A stretch of 64,000 bases of DNA from UBA6912 sp963792895 (GCA_963792895.1 CAWBYA010000007.1:124001-188000); one strand, 5' to 3'; shown: positions 1 to 9,655, counted from the first letter of the stretch. The notes: generated by a model not told the origin, from the letters alone. Translations and numbers: made by a program.

Positions 1-113
1 ATCTGCAGCATCTGTCCCGAACCGTCGCCTGCCGGCACGGCGTGGTAATGCTGTCGGAACGGCCATCCGGGCAGATTGGCGAAGCGTTCACCGGGGGTGC
101 GCAAGATCTTCAT
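1..113 (-). CDS. Haloalkane dehalogenase-like alpha/beta hydrolase, N-terminal fragment
   Basis: The gene starts at the ATG complementary to 111-113 and runs off the left edge, so only about 37 residues are visible. They begin MKILRTPGERFANLPGWPF. This strongly resembles the opening of haloalkane dehalogenases (M-x-V-L-R-T-P-x-x-R-F-x-x-L-x-x-Y/W-P-F), in which this segment precedes the alpha/beta-hydrolase core that hydrolyses carbon-halogen bonds in the cytoplasm. No catalytic residue lies inside the window, so the reaction is inferred from the N-terminal signature alone. It follows the ABC exporter on the same strand after a 44-nt gap. A related epoxide hydrolase-like protein is the main alternative. 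Confidence 0.65.
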   Translation of the reverse strand, partial: MKILRTPGERFANLPGWPFRQHYHAVPAGDGSGQMLQ

Positions 114-157
114 GGCGCCATTGTGGCGCGTCCCAGCCGGCACCGTAGACGGAAGCC

Positions 158-1225
158 TCATGTTGAGGCAGCCATCGTGCGCTCCAGGCGGCGGCCCATC
201 ATCACAACGAGCGGCACGAGCGCAACGACGATCGCGACACCGATCACCAACTCACCCCACACGTCGCCCAATCCGGCATTGCCGGCTACCGCTCTGAATA
301 TCGGGTCCAGGAAGTAGAAGCTCGGCCCGAGCTTCCCAATCCACTGGGGGATGCCGGGGAAGATGTAGATGACGACGGGGAAGAAGATCAGGATGCCACC
401 GCTCTTGAAGGCGGTGAACATGGTGTTCGCATCTTGCGCCCACGCACCGAGGATGAGGCCGATCTCGACCATCATCGCTCCCGCCAGGACGAGCGAGAGG
501 ACCATGACGAGCGGGGACGACCCCCATACACCGTTGATGGCGAGCGTCACGAGCCCCGTGGCGAGGGCCAGAATGACGCCGAGCGCACCCTTTGCGGCGA
601 GGACCTCGCCCATCCGGGCAGGCGATATCAACAGAGCGCTCAGGGTGCGATGTTGCTTTTCGTCGACGAGCCCGGCAGCCGGCACGAATGCTCCTGCGAT
701 GGCCACCGCATACATCACGATCATCGGCAGCAATCGTGTGGTGAGGTTGGGCGTGTCCTCGCCGAGCTTCACAACGGTCACCTCGGCGGGCGGGGCCGTC
801 CCGTCGATTCCGCGAACGAGGTCGAGCGTCGTCACCGCGAGCAGGATGCGGTTCGACGCCAGGCTCTCGCCCCCGACGTAGAAGTCCAGGTCGTCGGGAG
901 CGCCGGTTGTCACGGTCGTGTCGAAGCCGGCAGGCAGCACCAAACCGGCATCCAGGTCGTTCCCCTCGACGCGCCTCCGCAGCTCGGTGGCATCGGCGAG
1001 CACCGTCACGGCGATGCCGTCCAGCGCCTGGGCACGCTCGGTCACCACGGAGGTTCCCTCGTCGACGATGCCGAGCCGGGGCTCGGGGGAGAAGAGACCG
1101 CCGAACACGCCGCGGATCAGGAGCGTCATGATGATGGGGAGGACGAACGCATAGAGCACGAGGGGAGAGCGAGGGCCCATTCGCAGCTCCCGGCCGAGGA
1201 TCGTGCGCATCCGAGCGAGGTTCAC
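158..1225 (-). CDS. ABC-2 type transporter permease (NatB-like), second permease
   Basis: This 355-residue membrane protein has one N-terminal helix, a large extracytoplasmic domain at about residues 45-165, and a block of five or six C-terminal helices. That is the architecture of ABC-2 permeases of the NatB/YhgE type, which export drugs, lipids or ions. The GTG start at 1225-1223 overlaps the stop of the upstream permease in a GTGA tetranucleotide. The open frame extends further upstream, but that extension lies inside the neighbouring gene and is low in hydrophobicity, so it is not used. It is the last gene of a three-gene operon with the ATPase at 2301-3164. The substrate cannot be read from the sequence. 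Confidence 0.85.
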   Translation of the reverse strand: MNLARMRTILGRELRMGPRSPLVLYAFVLPIIMTLLIRGVFGGLFSPEPRLGIVDEGTSVVTERAQALDGIAVTVLADATELRRRVEGNDLDAGLVLPAGFDTTVTTGAPDDLDFYVGGESLASNRILLAVTTLDLVRGIDGTAPPAEVTVVKLGEDTPNLTTRLLPMIVMYAVAIAGAFVPAAGLVDEKQHRTLSALLISPARMGEVLAAKGALGVILALATGLVTLAINGVWGSSPLVMVLSLVLAGAMMVEIGLILGAWAQDANTMFTAFKSGGILIFFPVVIYIFPGIPQWIGKLGPSFYFLDPIFRAVAGNAGLGDVWGELVIGVAIVVALVPLVVMMGRRLERTMAAST

Positions 1226-2304
1226 AGGGTCTGCACCTTTCTCCGCAGGATGAGCGCTCCGGCGGCGAACAACACGCCGCACCATGCGGCGAGGCTCAGC
1301 AGATACGGCGCCACATCCGCCCATCCGGCACCGTAGGTGGTGAGGTCGACGATGCTGCGGGCGAGGCCGTAGCTCGGCAGGGCCTTCACCCACGCCGCCG
1401 CTGATCCGGGGAAGAGCGCCGCAAAGCCGGGGATCATCAGCGGGATCATGAAGGCGATGCTCCAGAAGACGATCTCGATGAAGTCCTTGCCAAGCGAGCC
1501 TGCCATGAGGGCCACGCCCGTGACCAAGATTCCTCCGAGGAGCACCGTGAGGAGCAGGGGTGCGGTGTTGGCCCCAAACGCACCGATGAGCGCCAGCAGC
1601 ACCGTCGTCTCGACGAACGCGAGGGTGGTGCCGAACAGGCTCTTGGCTGCGAGGAAATCGGTGACCGAGGCCGGGCTGATCAGGATGGCCTGCACCGTGC
1701 GCTGCTCGATCTCGGAGGCGACGAGCGAGGCGAGGGCGAGCGCCTCGACGACGAGTATGAAGACCGCAAGCAGCGGCCGCATCCGTTCCTGCAGCGATAT
1801 CTGGGCGCCGGCCCGGTCGGGGCCGAGCACGACCACGTCGGACGCCAGCAGATCGAACGGTGGGGGATCGCCTTCGAGGGTCGCCACCACCTCCCTCGCG
1901 AGGCTGCTCAGAGCCGTTGTCACCTCGTTCGGTGTGCTCGACCTCACGAACTGGGTCACCTCAACCGTATCGCCGGCGGCGATCCGGGCGGCGAAGTCGT
2001 CGGGGAAGTCGAGCCCTGCGACGATGCCGTTCTCGCCGTCGATGACGGCCGCGCGGAGTGCGTCCGTCGTGGGGTAGGCCGTCACCACGAGCCCCGAGTC
2101 GGCCGTAGCCGCGCTGAACACCGGGATGCCCTCTTGGTGGACGCCGATCTCGACCGCTTCGTCGACTGTGTTGGGGAGGAGCCAGAAGATCACGACGTAG
2201 AACACCAGCCCGAGCAGCGTGATCAGGACGAAGAACCGGTCGCGGAGAAACAGCCGGGCGTCCTTGGCGATGATCGCGGCCACGACACCGGGCCGTCCGC
2301 TCAT
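1222..2304 (-). CDS. ABC-2 type transporter permease (NatB-like), first permease
   Basis: This 360-residue permease has the same layout as its downstream partner: one N-terminal helix (about residues 23-45), an extracytoplasmic domain to about residue 175, then five or six helices. The pair probably forms a heterodimeric channel driven by the ATPase encoded just upstream. Its ATG at 2304 overlaps the ATPase stop codon (ATGA), and its own stop overlaps the GTG of the next permease, so all three products should be translationally coupled. ABC-2 exporters of this type are known to move drugs, lipids or sodium. Which applies here is unknown. Confidence 0.86.
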   Translation of the reverse strand: MSGRPGVVAAIIAKDARLFLRDRFFVLITLLGLVFYVVIFWLLPNTVDEAVEIGVHQEGIPVFSAATADSGLVVTAYPTTDALRAAVIDGENGIVAGLDFPDDFAARIAAGDTVEVTQFVRSSTPNEVTTALSSLAREVVATLEGDPPPFDLLASDVVVLGPDRAGAQISLQERMRPLLAVFILVVEALALASLVASEIEQRTVQAILISPASVTDFLAAKSLFGTTLAFVETTVLLALIGAFGANTAPLLLTVLLGGILVTGVALMAGSLGKDFIEIVFWSIAFMIPLMIPGFAALFPGSAAAWVKALPSYGLARSIVDLTTYGAGWADVAPYLLSLAAWCGVLFAAGALILRRKVQTL

Positions 2305-3164
2305 GCCTCGAGCCCCCGTCCTGCAAACCCGACGAAGATGTCCTCGAGGGTGGCTTCCTCGGTGTGGATCGTCATCACACCCGGCTCGCCGACCAAGGTG
2401 CGCAGCCGTTCGCCTGCGTCGGCTGTGTCGAGGGGCACCACAACATCGTCGACCTCGTCGCCGGTCCGCCGCCGAACCCGCACCTGGCGGCTGCCGTGGG
2501 CCAGCTTCAGGTTCTCCGGCGTGTCGATGACGAGCAGCTTTCCGTCGTTTATGAAGCCGACGCGGTTCGAGAGCTGGTCGGCCTCCATCATGTCGTGCGT
2601 AGTGAGGAAGACGGCGGCGCCACGCGCCGCTTCCTGCATCACTATCGCCCTTATGGCTCGCGCCGAAACCGGGTCGAGACCAGCCGTCGGCTCGTCGAGG
2701 AAGAGGACATCGGGGCGGTTGAGGAGGGCGCGGGCGATCATGATCCTCTGCTGCATGCCCTTGGAATAGCTCCCCACCCGATCGCTGCTCCGCCCACCCA
2801 GGCCCACCCTCTCGAGCAGAGGCTCCGGATCGAGGTCGTTGATCCCGTACAGGCGTGCGAAGAAGCGGAGATTCTCCGCGGCCGTCATGTTGAGGTAGAG
2901 GTTCTTCTCCTCGAACGCCACACCGATGCGCGCCTGGATCGATTCGGTCTCCCCCGGCACCTTCATCCCCAGCACAGCGACCGTGCCACGCTGCGGGGCC
3001 ATCTGGCCGGTGAGCATCTTGATGGTCGTGGACTTGCCTGCGCCGTTGGGGCCCAGGAACCCGAAGATCTCCCCTGGTGCGACGTCGAACGAAACGGAAT
3101 CGACTGCGAGGCGCTCCCCGTAGGCGTAGGTGAGGCCCTGAGCCGAGATGGCGGGTACGGTCAT
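2301..3164 (-). CDS. ABC transporter ATP-binding protein (ABC-2 exporter)
   Basis: This 287-residue nucleotide-binding subunit energises the two permeases that follow. The Walker A motif GPNGAGKS is at residues 38-45, the signature YSKGMQQR at 133-140, Walker B VLFLDEPT at 153-160 and the switch histidine at 190. The roughly 80-residue C-terminal tail is typical of the CcmA/NatA/DrrA group. The ATG at 3164 is chosen because a strong Shine-Dalgarno (AGGGAGGT) lies 8-9 nt upstream. The frame is open 55 codons further but that stretch has no family similarity. It heads an operon with ATGA and GTGA overlaps. Confidence 0.9.
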   Translation of the reverse strand: MTVPAISAQGLTYAYGERLAVDSVSFDVAPGEIFGFLGPNGAGKSTTIKMLTGQMAPQRGTVAVLGMKVPGETESIQARIGVAFEEKNLYLNMTAAENLRFFARLYGINDLDPEPLLERVGLGGRSSDRVGSYSKGMQQRIMIARALLNRPDVLFLDEPTAGLDPVSARAIRAIVMQEAARGAAVFLTTHDMMEADQLSNRVGFINDGKLLVIDTPENLKLAHGSRQVRVRRRTGDEVDDVVVPLDTADAGERLRTLVGEPGVMTIHTEEATLEDIFVGFAGRGLEA

Positions 3165-3349
3165 CGATCTCAACCTCCCTGCCGCGTGGGTGAACGCGGT
3201 CCTTCGATCATCCGTCTCGTCGCCTGCGGCGCACGAGGGGCGAGCGGCCCAACCGGTCGGGCCGTTCTCGGGGGCGCTCGACCCATCGCCGGTGCCGGAC
3301 CCGCTCACTAGCTTGAGACCGTCTGTCATCGGCAGGTAGGAGAGAGACG

Positions 3350-3832
3350 ATGGTCAACTGGGCGAAGAAGATCACGAAGGCTGTCGGCGAGGACATCGCC
3401 ATCGACGAGCAGGTGGAGGCCGGCGTGTTCGTGCAGCCGGCGGGCTCCGCCCGCAGCATCATGTCCATGCAGCTCGGGGGCGTCATCGGGCAAGTCATCG
3501 CCGACAAGCTCGGAAGTGCGGCAGGCGGCGGCGAGTACGAGTTCGTGACCGATCAGGGCATCGCGGCTCGGATCCCCACGGACGAGGCGCTCGTCTTCGG
3601 CCTCACCTCTCGCCGCTTGCTCGTCTGGGGGCATTCGAGGATGTCTGGCAAGCCGAAGGGCTTCAAGGCCGAGGTTCCCCTGTCACGGGTCGCAGGCATC
3701 GAAGCCGAGAAGCAGAAGCTCGCTCACAAGATGGTCATCCTGTTCAACGATGGGAGTGGCACCCTCGTCGAGGCCCCCAATCTCGGCAAGCCGGAGGACT
3801 TCCTCGCAACGTTCCACCGGCTCAGGGGCTGA
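3350..3832 (+). CDS. Hypothetical protein with a PH-like C-terminal half
   Basis: This 160-residue soluble protein of unknown function is preceded by AGGAGAGAG. The N-terminal half contains a glycine/alanine-rich amphipathic stretch (about residues 33-62). The C-terminal half (about 85-160) has the strand pattern of small bacterial pleckstrin-homology-like domains: a segment LVFGLTSRRLLVW followed by a basic loop and a V-x-x-I-E strand. No catalytic residues are apparent. It is divergent from the ABC exporter operon and convergent with ftsH, with 11 nt between the stops, so neighbourhood does not assign a role. The PH-like reading is a pattern judgement only. Confidence 0.7.
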   Translation: MVNWAKKITKAVGEDIAIDEQVEAGVFVQPAGSARSIMSMQLGGVIGQVIADKLGSAAGGGEYEFVTDQGIAARIPTDEALVFGLTSRRLLVWGHSRMSGKPKGFKAEVPLSRVAGIEAEKQKLAHKMVILFNDGSGTLVEAPNLGKPEDFLATFHRLRG

Positions 3833-3843
3833 GGGCGTAGCCG

Positions 3844-5814
3844 CTATCCCACCGGGCCTGCATCAACCTTGGGCTGGTGGGCGTCGCGATCGATGTCTGC
3901 GATCTGGTACGCCTCGGCTTCGTCGAGCGTCTCTTTGTCGAGCAGCGCCGCAGCAAGAGCGTCGAGGCGCGGGCGGTGCTCCTCGAGGGTGCGCATAGCC
4001 TCGGCGTAGCACTCGTCGACGATACGGCGCACCTCGGTGTCGATGAGGTGTTGGGTCTCCTGCGCGACCTGGGGGCCTCCGAACGGGTACTGGCCCGACT
4101 GGTCCTCCGAGATGACCGTGAGCGGCCCGATGGCATCTGACATGCCCCACCGGCCCACCATGCTGCGAGCGATGTTTGTCACCTGGATGAGGTCGCTCTC
4201 GGCGCCGGTGGTCACCGTTCCGAACACGAGATCCTCAGCGGCACGGCCGCCGAGTGCGCCGATGATCCTGCCACGGAGGTAGGGCTCGGAGTACGAGTAG
4301 CGATCCGCTTCAGGGCTCTGCAGCGTGACGCCCATCGACCGTCCCCTTGGGATGATCGACACCTTGCGTACCGGATCGGCACCGGGGCGCAGCATGCCGA
4401 GCAGCGCATGGCCCGACTCGTGATAGGCCGTCAGCTCGCGGTCGTCGTGCGACATCATGATCTTCCGCTCGGCTCCGAGGACGATCTTCTCGAGCGCATC
4501 GGTGAAATCGTTCATCTGCACGTGGACGTGGCCGCGCCTGGCCGCCATCAGCGCCGCCTCGTTCACCAGGTTGCGCAGATCGGCGCCGACCATGCCGGGC
4601 GTCGAGGCGGCGACATCGCCCAGGTCAACACCGGGATCCAGAGGCACCTCGCGACTGTGTACCTCCAGGATGGCCTTGCGGCCGATTTGGTCGGGAGGGC
4701 TGACGACGACATGGCGGTCGAAACGGCCCGGCCGCAGCAGTGCCGGGTCGAGCACGTCCGGCCGGTTGGTGGCGGCGATGACGATGACACCCTCCGCTCC
4801 CGAGAAGCCGTCCATCTCGGTGAGGATCTGGTTGAGCGTCTGCTCCCGCTCATCGTGGCCTCCGAAAGACATCGCACCACCGCGGGCTCGGCCGATCGAG
4901 TCGATCTCGTCGATGAAGATGATCGCCGGTGCCGCTTCTTTCGCTTGCTTGAAGAGATCGCGCACCCTGCTCGCACCCACGCCGACCACCATCTCGATGA
5001 ATTCCGATGCCGCCATCGAGAAGAACGGCACGTTGGCCTCTCCTGCGACGGCGCGGGCGAGCAGCGTCTTGCCGGTCCCGGGGGCTCCTGACAAGAGCAC
5101 ACCGCGGGGGATGGCTGCGCCGAGCTTCGTGTACTTGCCCGGCTCGCGGAGGAAGTCGACCACCTCGACGAGCTCGTCCTTTGCATCCTCGATACCGGCC
5201 ACGTCCTCGAACGTCGTGCGACCGGTGCTCTGCTCGTAGCGGCGAGCCCGACTCGACCCGAGCCCGCCGATGCCGCTGAGCGACTGTCCGGCGCGCCGCC
5301 AGAAGCTGAAGAAGAGCCACAAGAGCAGCAGCGTGGGGCCGAACCCGAAGACGATCTGCTGCCACAACGGTGCGGGCTGGTTGGGAGCCTCTGCGTTGAC
5401 GACGACGCTCCGGTCGGTGAGCTCCTGAAGCAGGTTGTCTTCCGCAAAGGTGGGTCGCTCGGTCGTGAACTCCGTCGACGTCACGGAGGCGTCGCTTGGG
5501 CTGGCCACCTCCTGTTTGAAGGTCCCCTGGATGGTCTGTCCGGTGGTGATCACGGACTCGACATTGTCGGCTTGGAGCTGCTCGATGAAGTCGGTGTAGG
5601 GCACCCGAATCGAGGGCTCGGGTCCGAGTACTGCATTGGTGATGACCCAGTTGACGGCCAGCAGCGCGAGGAACACCAGCCAGAACCACCGCCCAAACGG
5701 AATCCGGCTTCGCCATCCCGATTCCGGCGGCTTCTTGTCGTCGGGCATGCCCTCGACGCGCCATCCCGGAGGAGTGGGGCCCTTCTTGTCGTCTTGGGTC
5801 GTTCTGTTCGTCAT
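3844..5814 (-). CDS. ftsH: ATP-dependent zinc metalloprotease FtsH
   Basis: This membrane-anchored AAA+ protease degrades misfolded membrane proteins and some regulators. It is 656 residues long, as usual for the family. Two helices (about 43-61 and 153-171) flank the extracytoplasmic domain. Walker A GAPGTGKT is at 243-250, Walker B IIFIDEID at 298-305, the second region of homology with its RPGRFDR arginine finger near 361-367, and the zinc site HESGH at 465-469. All key residues are present. The N-terminus carries an extra charged, proline-rich leader before the first helix. The gene stands alone, convergent with the PH-like gene. Confidence 0.97.
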   Translation of the reverse strand: MTNRTTQDDKKGPTPPGWRVEGMPDDKKPPESGWRSRIPFGRWFWLVFLALLAVNWVITNAVLGPEPSIRVPYTDFIEQLQADNVESVITTGQTIQGTFKQEVASPSDASVTSTEFTTERPTFAEDNLLQELTDRSVVVNAEAPNQPAPLWQQIVFGFGPTLLLLWLFFSFWRRAGQSLSGIGGLGSSRARRYEQSTGRTTFEDVAGIEDAKDELVEVVDFLREPGKYTKLGAAIPRGVLLSGAPGTGKTLLARAVAGEANVPFFSMAASEFIEMVVGVGASRVRDLFKQAKEAAPAIIFIDEIDSIGRARGGAMSFGGHDEREQTLNQILTEMDGFSGAEGVIVIAATNRPDVLDPALLRPGRFDRHVVVSPPDQIGRKAILEVHSREVPLDPGVDLGDVAASTPGMVGADLRNLVNEAALMAARRGHVHVQMNDFTDALEKIVLGAERKIMMSHDDRELTAYHESGHALLGMLRPGADPVRKVSIIPRGRSMGVTLQSPEADRYSYSEPYLRGRIIGALGGRAAEDLVFGTVTTGAESDLIQVTNIARSMVGRWGMSDAIGPLTVISEDQSGQYPFGGPQVAQETQHLIDTEVRRIVDECYAEAMRTLEEHRPRLDALAAALLDKETLDEAEAYQIADIDRDAHQPKVDAGPVG

Positions 5815-6085
5815 GCGCTTTCCTCGATATTGGACCCGAGGCTACCGAGCCGGTGTGTCAATCGCGCCGACCCGGCGCTTTCGCGTGCTGCGCCACGAAA
5901 CCTCGGCGTTGCTCTGGGCCTCATCGCGTTCGTGTCGCATCCAGACAGATCGGCGGTGGGACGTGATCGATTGGACCAACGATGACTTCGACGGAGTCGG
6001 CGATCACCACGAACGCAGTGGGTGGTGGCACGAGTCGGGCGCATACGTGTTACATGGGAGGCGAGCTGAGTGCAGGAGGACCTGA

Positions 6086-6637
6086 GTGAGCAAGACAATC
6101 ATCGTGGGCGATGGACCGGGCGGGCTGAGCGCGGCCCTCTTCCTGGCCAAGAACGGGCACACCGTCGCCGTCTACGGCCGCAATGAGACGGCCATGCACT
6201 ACGCGCTGCTCTCGAACTACCTCGGGATCGAGGAGATCCACGGGTCCGACCTCCAGGCGACCGGCCGGCGCCAGGTCGAGTCGTTCGGGGGTGTCGTGCA
6301 CGATGCCACCGTCGCCGAGGTCACCGTGACCGGAGATGGCGTTGCGGTGACGCTCGAGTCCGGCGCCACGGACGCCGCGGACTACCTCGTGCTCACCGAA
6401 GGGCGGACGCCCACGCTCGCGAGGAGCCTCGGCCTTGCAGAGCAGGACGACGCCATTCGTGTAGACCGCAACGGGAGGAGCTCCATCGATCGGGTGTATG
6501 TCCTCGGCAGGAGTGCGCGGCCTGAACGCAGCCAGGCGATCATCTCGGCGGGAGACGGCGCTGCGGCCGCACTCGACATACTGTCGCGCGAGGCCGGCAA
6601 GAACGTTCGCGACTGGGATTCGCCGCCAAAGGAGTAG
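6086..6637 (+). CDS. Short FAD/NAD(P)-binding oxidoreductase-like protein
   Basis: This 183-residue protein opens with a dinucleotide-binding fold: IIVGDGPGGLSAALFLAKNG at residues 5-24 matches the GxGxxG/A pattern of thioredoxin-reductase-like flavoproteins. A second family feature, GRSARPERSQAII near residues 138-150, resembles the C-terminal FAD site (G-D-x-x, then a helix). It is about 120 residues shorter than thioredoxin reductase, and the NADPH domain with its CxxC motif is absent. It may bind FAD without classical disulfide reductase activity. It is preceded by AGGAGGACCTGAGTG and stands alone. Similar mini-flavoproteins are known, but no substrate is inferred. Confidence 0.75.
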   Translation: MSKTIIVGDGPGGLSAALFLAKNGHTVAVYGRNETAMHYALLSNYLGIEEIHGSDLQATGRRQVESFGGVVHDATVAEVTVTGDGVAVTLESGATDAADYLVLTEGRTPTLARSLGLAEQDDAIRVDRNGRSSIDRVYVLGRSARPERSQAIISAGDGAAAALDILSREAGKNVRDWDSPPKE

Positions 6638-6760
6638 CGGACGCCGTGCAGGTGGCCGGACGGCGGTGTCTGCGAGCAATCGGCCTCGACCCGGCGACGA
6701 ACGGCGCCTTGGTGGGTTGATCGGCGTCATCTAGAGTCGCTGCGGCCGACAAGGATCGCA

Positions 6761-7084
6761 ATGGAGCTCAAGCGCTACGCAACCACAACCTCTTTCCCCT
6801 TCGGGCATCTCGTCGTTCGCGACATGACGCCCGACAGCTTCGAGCGGCTGTCACTCGCCGAGGTGGAGGTGCCGATTGGCGCCGAGAACCCGCCATTCGC
6901 TGCGGCGGAGAAGGACAAGGTGTACGTCGGCGTGGCCGGCGAGATCGAGTTCGTGGTCGGAGGAGATTCCGTCCGGGTTGCGCGGGGCGACGTGCTGGTT
7001 GTCCGCCGTGGCGAACAGTATTCGTATCACAACGGGGGCTACGAGATGGGGAGGCTGTTCCTCCTCCAGGTTCCCTCCGCCTGA
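6761..7084 (+). CDS. Cupin-domain protein
   Basis: This 107-residue single-domain protein has a small beta-barrel pattern. Residues 48-80 contain the run of strands, with glycine turns around GEIEFVVGGDSVRVARGDV, that mark the second half of a conserved cupin domain. The expected metal-binding histidines of the first cupin motif are not obvious, apart from a histidine in the segment YSYHNGGYEMG, so metal binding is uncertain. Cupins of this size act as isomerases, dioxygenases or sugar/ligand binders. It is monocistronic and convergent with the HlyIII-like gene. Confidence 0.75.
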   Translation: MELKRYATTTSFPFGHLVVRDMTPDSFERLSLAEVEVPIGAENPPFAAAEKDKVYVGVAGEIEFVVGGDSVRVARGDVLVVRRGEQYSYHNGGYEMGRLFLLQVPSA

Positions 7085-7115
7085 GCGCACGGAGGAGTCG
7101 AACCGCGACGTACGG

Positions 7116-7790
7116 TCAGCCGGCCAGCGGGACGACGTACCGCCACGTCGCCGTGAAGTGAAGTACCGAAGCGGTCACCACGAGCACGTGGAATGCCTCG
7201 TGGTACGAGAAGACCCGGGGCCACAACCGGGGTCGTTGCGTGACGAGCATCACCATCCCCACTGTGTAGAGCACGCCGCCTGCGGCAAACCAGGCCACGG
7301 CGGCCACGCCTGCGCTGGATGCGAACGGCCACATGATGAACAGCGCCAGCCAACCGAGTGTCGTCATGAGTGCAATCCCGAAGGTGTTCTGCTCGCGTGG
7401 GAAGAGGATCTGCTGGCCGATCCCAACCGCAGCGATCGTCCACGCCCCGACGAGACTGATCACGGACAGCGCCCCGTCGAGGGCGATGACGGACATCGGT
7501 GTGTAGGTACCGGCAATCAAGACGAAGATCATGGCGTGGTCTGCGCGCTGCATGCGGCGCTTCCACACCTCGCGCCACGGTACCGAGTGGTAGAGCGAGC
7601 TCGTCGTGTAGAGGGCCACGAGACCGAGCCCGAAGGCTGCGAGAGCGATCCTGCTCGGCCACGACGGAGCACGCAACAGCATGAACACCGTTCCCGCTAC
7701 TGCCAGTAACGCTGCGCTCCCATGCAGGAACCCGCGTACCGGGTTTTGCATTCGGCCCAGCGTGAATCGTTCCGTCGAAGGAAGCTTCAC
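7116..7790 (-). CDS. Hemolysin III / PAQR-family membrane protein
   Basis: This 224-residue protein has about seven predicted membrane helices. The family motifs are clear: SSLYHS near residue 64, RADHAMIF near residue 82, and HEAFHVLV near residue 196. The histidines and aspartate of these motifs form the metal site of the PAQR/HlyIII superfamily, whose members are putative membrane hydrolases or channels. Despite the name, cytolytic activity is rarely shown. The start at 7790 gives a normal length for the family. It is transcribed away from the AtuA-family gene, with 117 nt between the two starts. Confidence 0.88.
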   Translation of the reverse strand: MKLPSTERFTLGRMQNPVRGFLHGSAALLAVAGTVFMLLRAPSWPSRIALAAFGLGLVALYTTSSLYHSVPWREVWKRRMQRADHAMIFVLIAGTYTPMSVIALDGALSVISLVGAWTIAAVGIGQQILFPREQNTFGIALMTTLGWLALFIMWPFASSAGVAAVAWFAAGGVLYTVGMVMLVTQRPRLWPRVFSYHEAFHVLVVTASVLHFTATWRYVVPLAG

Positions 7791-7907
7791 AGGCGCCAGA
7801 GTACTGCGCCCGTAGCGGTCGGCAACAGGGCGAACGCCCTGTTCTGCGCCGGTCTACCGGCCCCAGCGATCTCCGGGGTGGCGTCAGCAGCGATAATCGA
7901 CTTCGGG

Positions 7908-9653
7908 ATGGAACCTGTGCGTATCGCCAACTGTTCGGGATTCTTCGGGGATCGACTCTCGGCGGCGAGAGAGATGGTCGAGGGTGGGCCCATCGATGTC
8001 CTCACCGGCGACTATCTCGCCGAGCTGACGATGGCGATCCTCGCGAGGCGCCGAATGCGGGATCCCTCGGCGGGCTACGTGCCCACCTTCTTGACACAAC
8101 TCGAGCACGTTCTCGCCTCGTGCAAGGAGCGCCGAATTCGGATCGTCTCGAATGCGGGTGGGCTCAATCCGGCCGGGCTTGCATCCGCTATCGGCGGCCT
8201 CGCCGAGCGGCTCGGTGTCGATGTCGCCGTGGCTACGGTGACGGGAGACGACATGCTCGAAGAGGCGAAGATGCTGAAGAGCGTGGTGACGGGTGCGACC
8301 ATGCGAGAACGTGGGCTCGTCCCTCTCACCGCAAACGCGTACCTCGGCGGTTGGGGCATCGCAACGGCGCTGGCCCGTGGCGCCGACGTCGTGGTCACCG
8401 GTCGGGTTGCAGACGCCTCGTTGGTGGTTGGTCCCGCAGCGTGGTGGCACAGCTGGGCTCGGGACGACTGGGATGTGCTGGCGGGGGCGGTCGTCGCAGG
8501 CCACGTCATCGAGTGCGGTGCCCAAGCAACAGGTGGCAACTACAGCTTCTTCGCCGAGATCCCCGACCTGTCCGACGTCGGGTTCCCCATTGCTGAAGTC
8601 GAAACCGACGGGACCTCGATCATCACCAAACACCCCGGGACGGGCGGCGCCGTCACCGTGGGCACCGTCACCGCGCAGCTCCTGTACGAGATAGGTGGCC
8701 CTCGCTACCTGAATCCCGATGCGGTCGCGCGTCTCGACACTGTGCGATTGGCCGACGCCGGGCACGATCGTGTTCGGATCGACGGTGTGGAAGGCGAGCC
8801 TCCTCCTCCGACCACAAAGGTGGCTGCGATCGGGCTCGCCGGTTATCGCAACAGCGTCACTTTCATCATTCCGGGGTTGGACGTCGAGGCCAAGGCTGAA
8901 ATCGCGGAAGAAGCCCTCTGGCGCCGAGTAGGCGGGAAGGGCCAATTCGCTTCGGTCGACGTGCAATTGCTTCGCACCGATCACGAGGATCCCGCCTCGC
9001 ACGAAGCTTCCTTTGCGCATTTGAAAGTCACAGTGACGTCTGACGACGCCGAGCGGGTCGGCAGGGCGTTCTCCAATGCGGCAGTGGAGATGGCGCTCGC
9101 CAGCTATCCCGGTTTCTTGCTCACCGCACAGCCGTCCGATGCGTCGCCGCAAGTCGTCTATTGGCCGGGCGAGGCGCCCCAACCCCCTTCATTGGTCGAC
9201 CTCGGTGGCGAGGTGATCTCTGTGCCCGCCGCATCGTCTTCCTCGGTTGATACCACGGAAGCCTCTCCCGCCCAACTGGGCGCTGTATCGAACCCTTCCG
9301 GATCGGCCAACGAGACGATGGTGCGGGTTGCCTTGGGGCGCATCGTCGGTGCGCGCTCAGGTGACAAGGGCGGCGATGCCAACGTCGGGGTCTGGGCGCG
9401 TGACGGCGAAGCATTCTCGTGGCTGGCCGGCTATCTGACCGTCGACCGTCTCGCGGAATTGGTTCCCGAGGCGCGCTCCCTCGACGTCGAGCGGTACGTC
9501 TTCCCCCGAATTCGAGCCCTCAACTTCGTGCTCCACGGCTACCTCGGCGAGGGTGTGGCTTCGTCACCCCAACTGGATCCCCAGGCGAAGGCCCTCGGCG
9601 AGTATCTCAGGGCTCGCCTCGTCGACGTCCCGGAGAGGCTGGTGGCGTCGTGA
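7908..9653 (+). CDS. AtuA-family protein (DUF1446), acyclic terpene utilization type
   Basis: This 581-residue protein joins two modules. The N-terminal 450 residues form the DUF1446/AtuA core (MEPVRIANCSGFFGDRLSAA at the start, with R-x-x-x-A-S-x-V-V-G-P near residue 170). The C-terminal ~110 residues form the small AtuA-like domain starting at VALGRIVGARSGDKGGDANV. AtuA is required for growth of Pseudomonas on citronellol and geraniol, but its reaction is not established. The ATG at 7908 is chosen because the upstream extension is not conserved in style and starts inside the divergent hlyIII gene. No other terpene-catabolic genes are adjacent. Confidence 0.85.
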   Translation: MEPVRIANCSGFFGDRLSAAREMVEGGPIDVLTGDYLAELTMAILARRRMRDPSAGYVPTFLTQLEHVLASCKERRIRIVSNAGGLNPAGLASAIGGLAERLGVDVAVATVTGDDMLEEAKMLKSVVTGATMRERGLVPLTANAYLGGWGIATALARGADVVVTGRVADASLVVGPAAWWHSWARDDWDVLAGAVVAGHVIECGAQATGGNYSFFAEIPDLSDVGFPIAEVETDGTSIITKHPGTGGAVTVGTVTAQLLYEIGGPRYLNPDAVARLDTVRLADAGHDRVRIDGVEGEPPPPTTKVAAIGLAGYRNSVTFIIPGLDVEAKAEIAEEALWRRVGGKGQFASVDVQLLRTDHEDPASHEASFAHLKVTVTSDDAERVGRAFSNAAVEMALASYPGFLLTAQPSDASPQVVYWPGEAPQPPSLVDLGGEVISVPAASSSSVDTTEASPAQLGAVSNPSGSANETMVRVALGRIVGARSGDKGGDANVGVWARDGEAFSWLAGYLTVDRLAELVPEARSLDVERYVFPRIRALNFVLHGYLGEGVASSPQLDPQAKALGEYLRARLVDVPERLVAS

Positions 9654-9655
9654 AG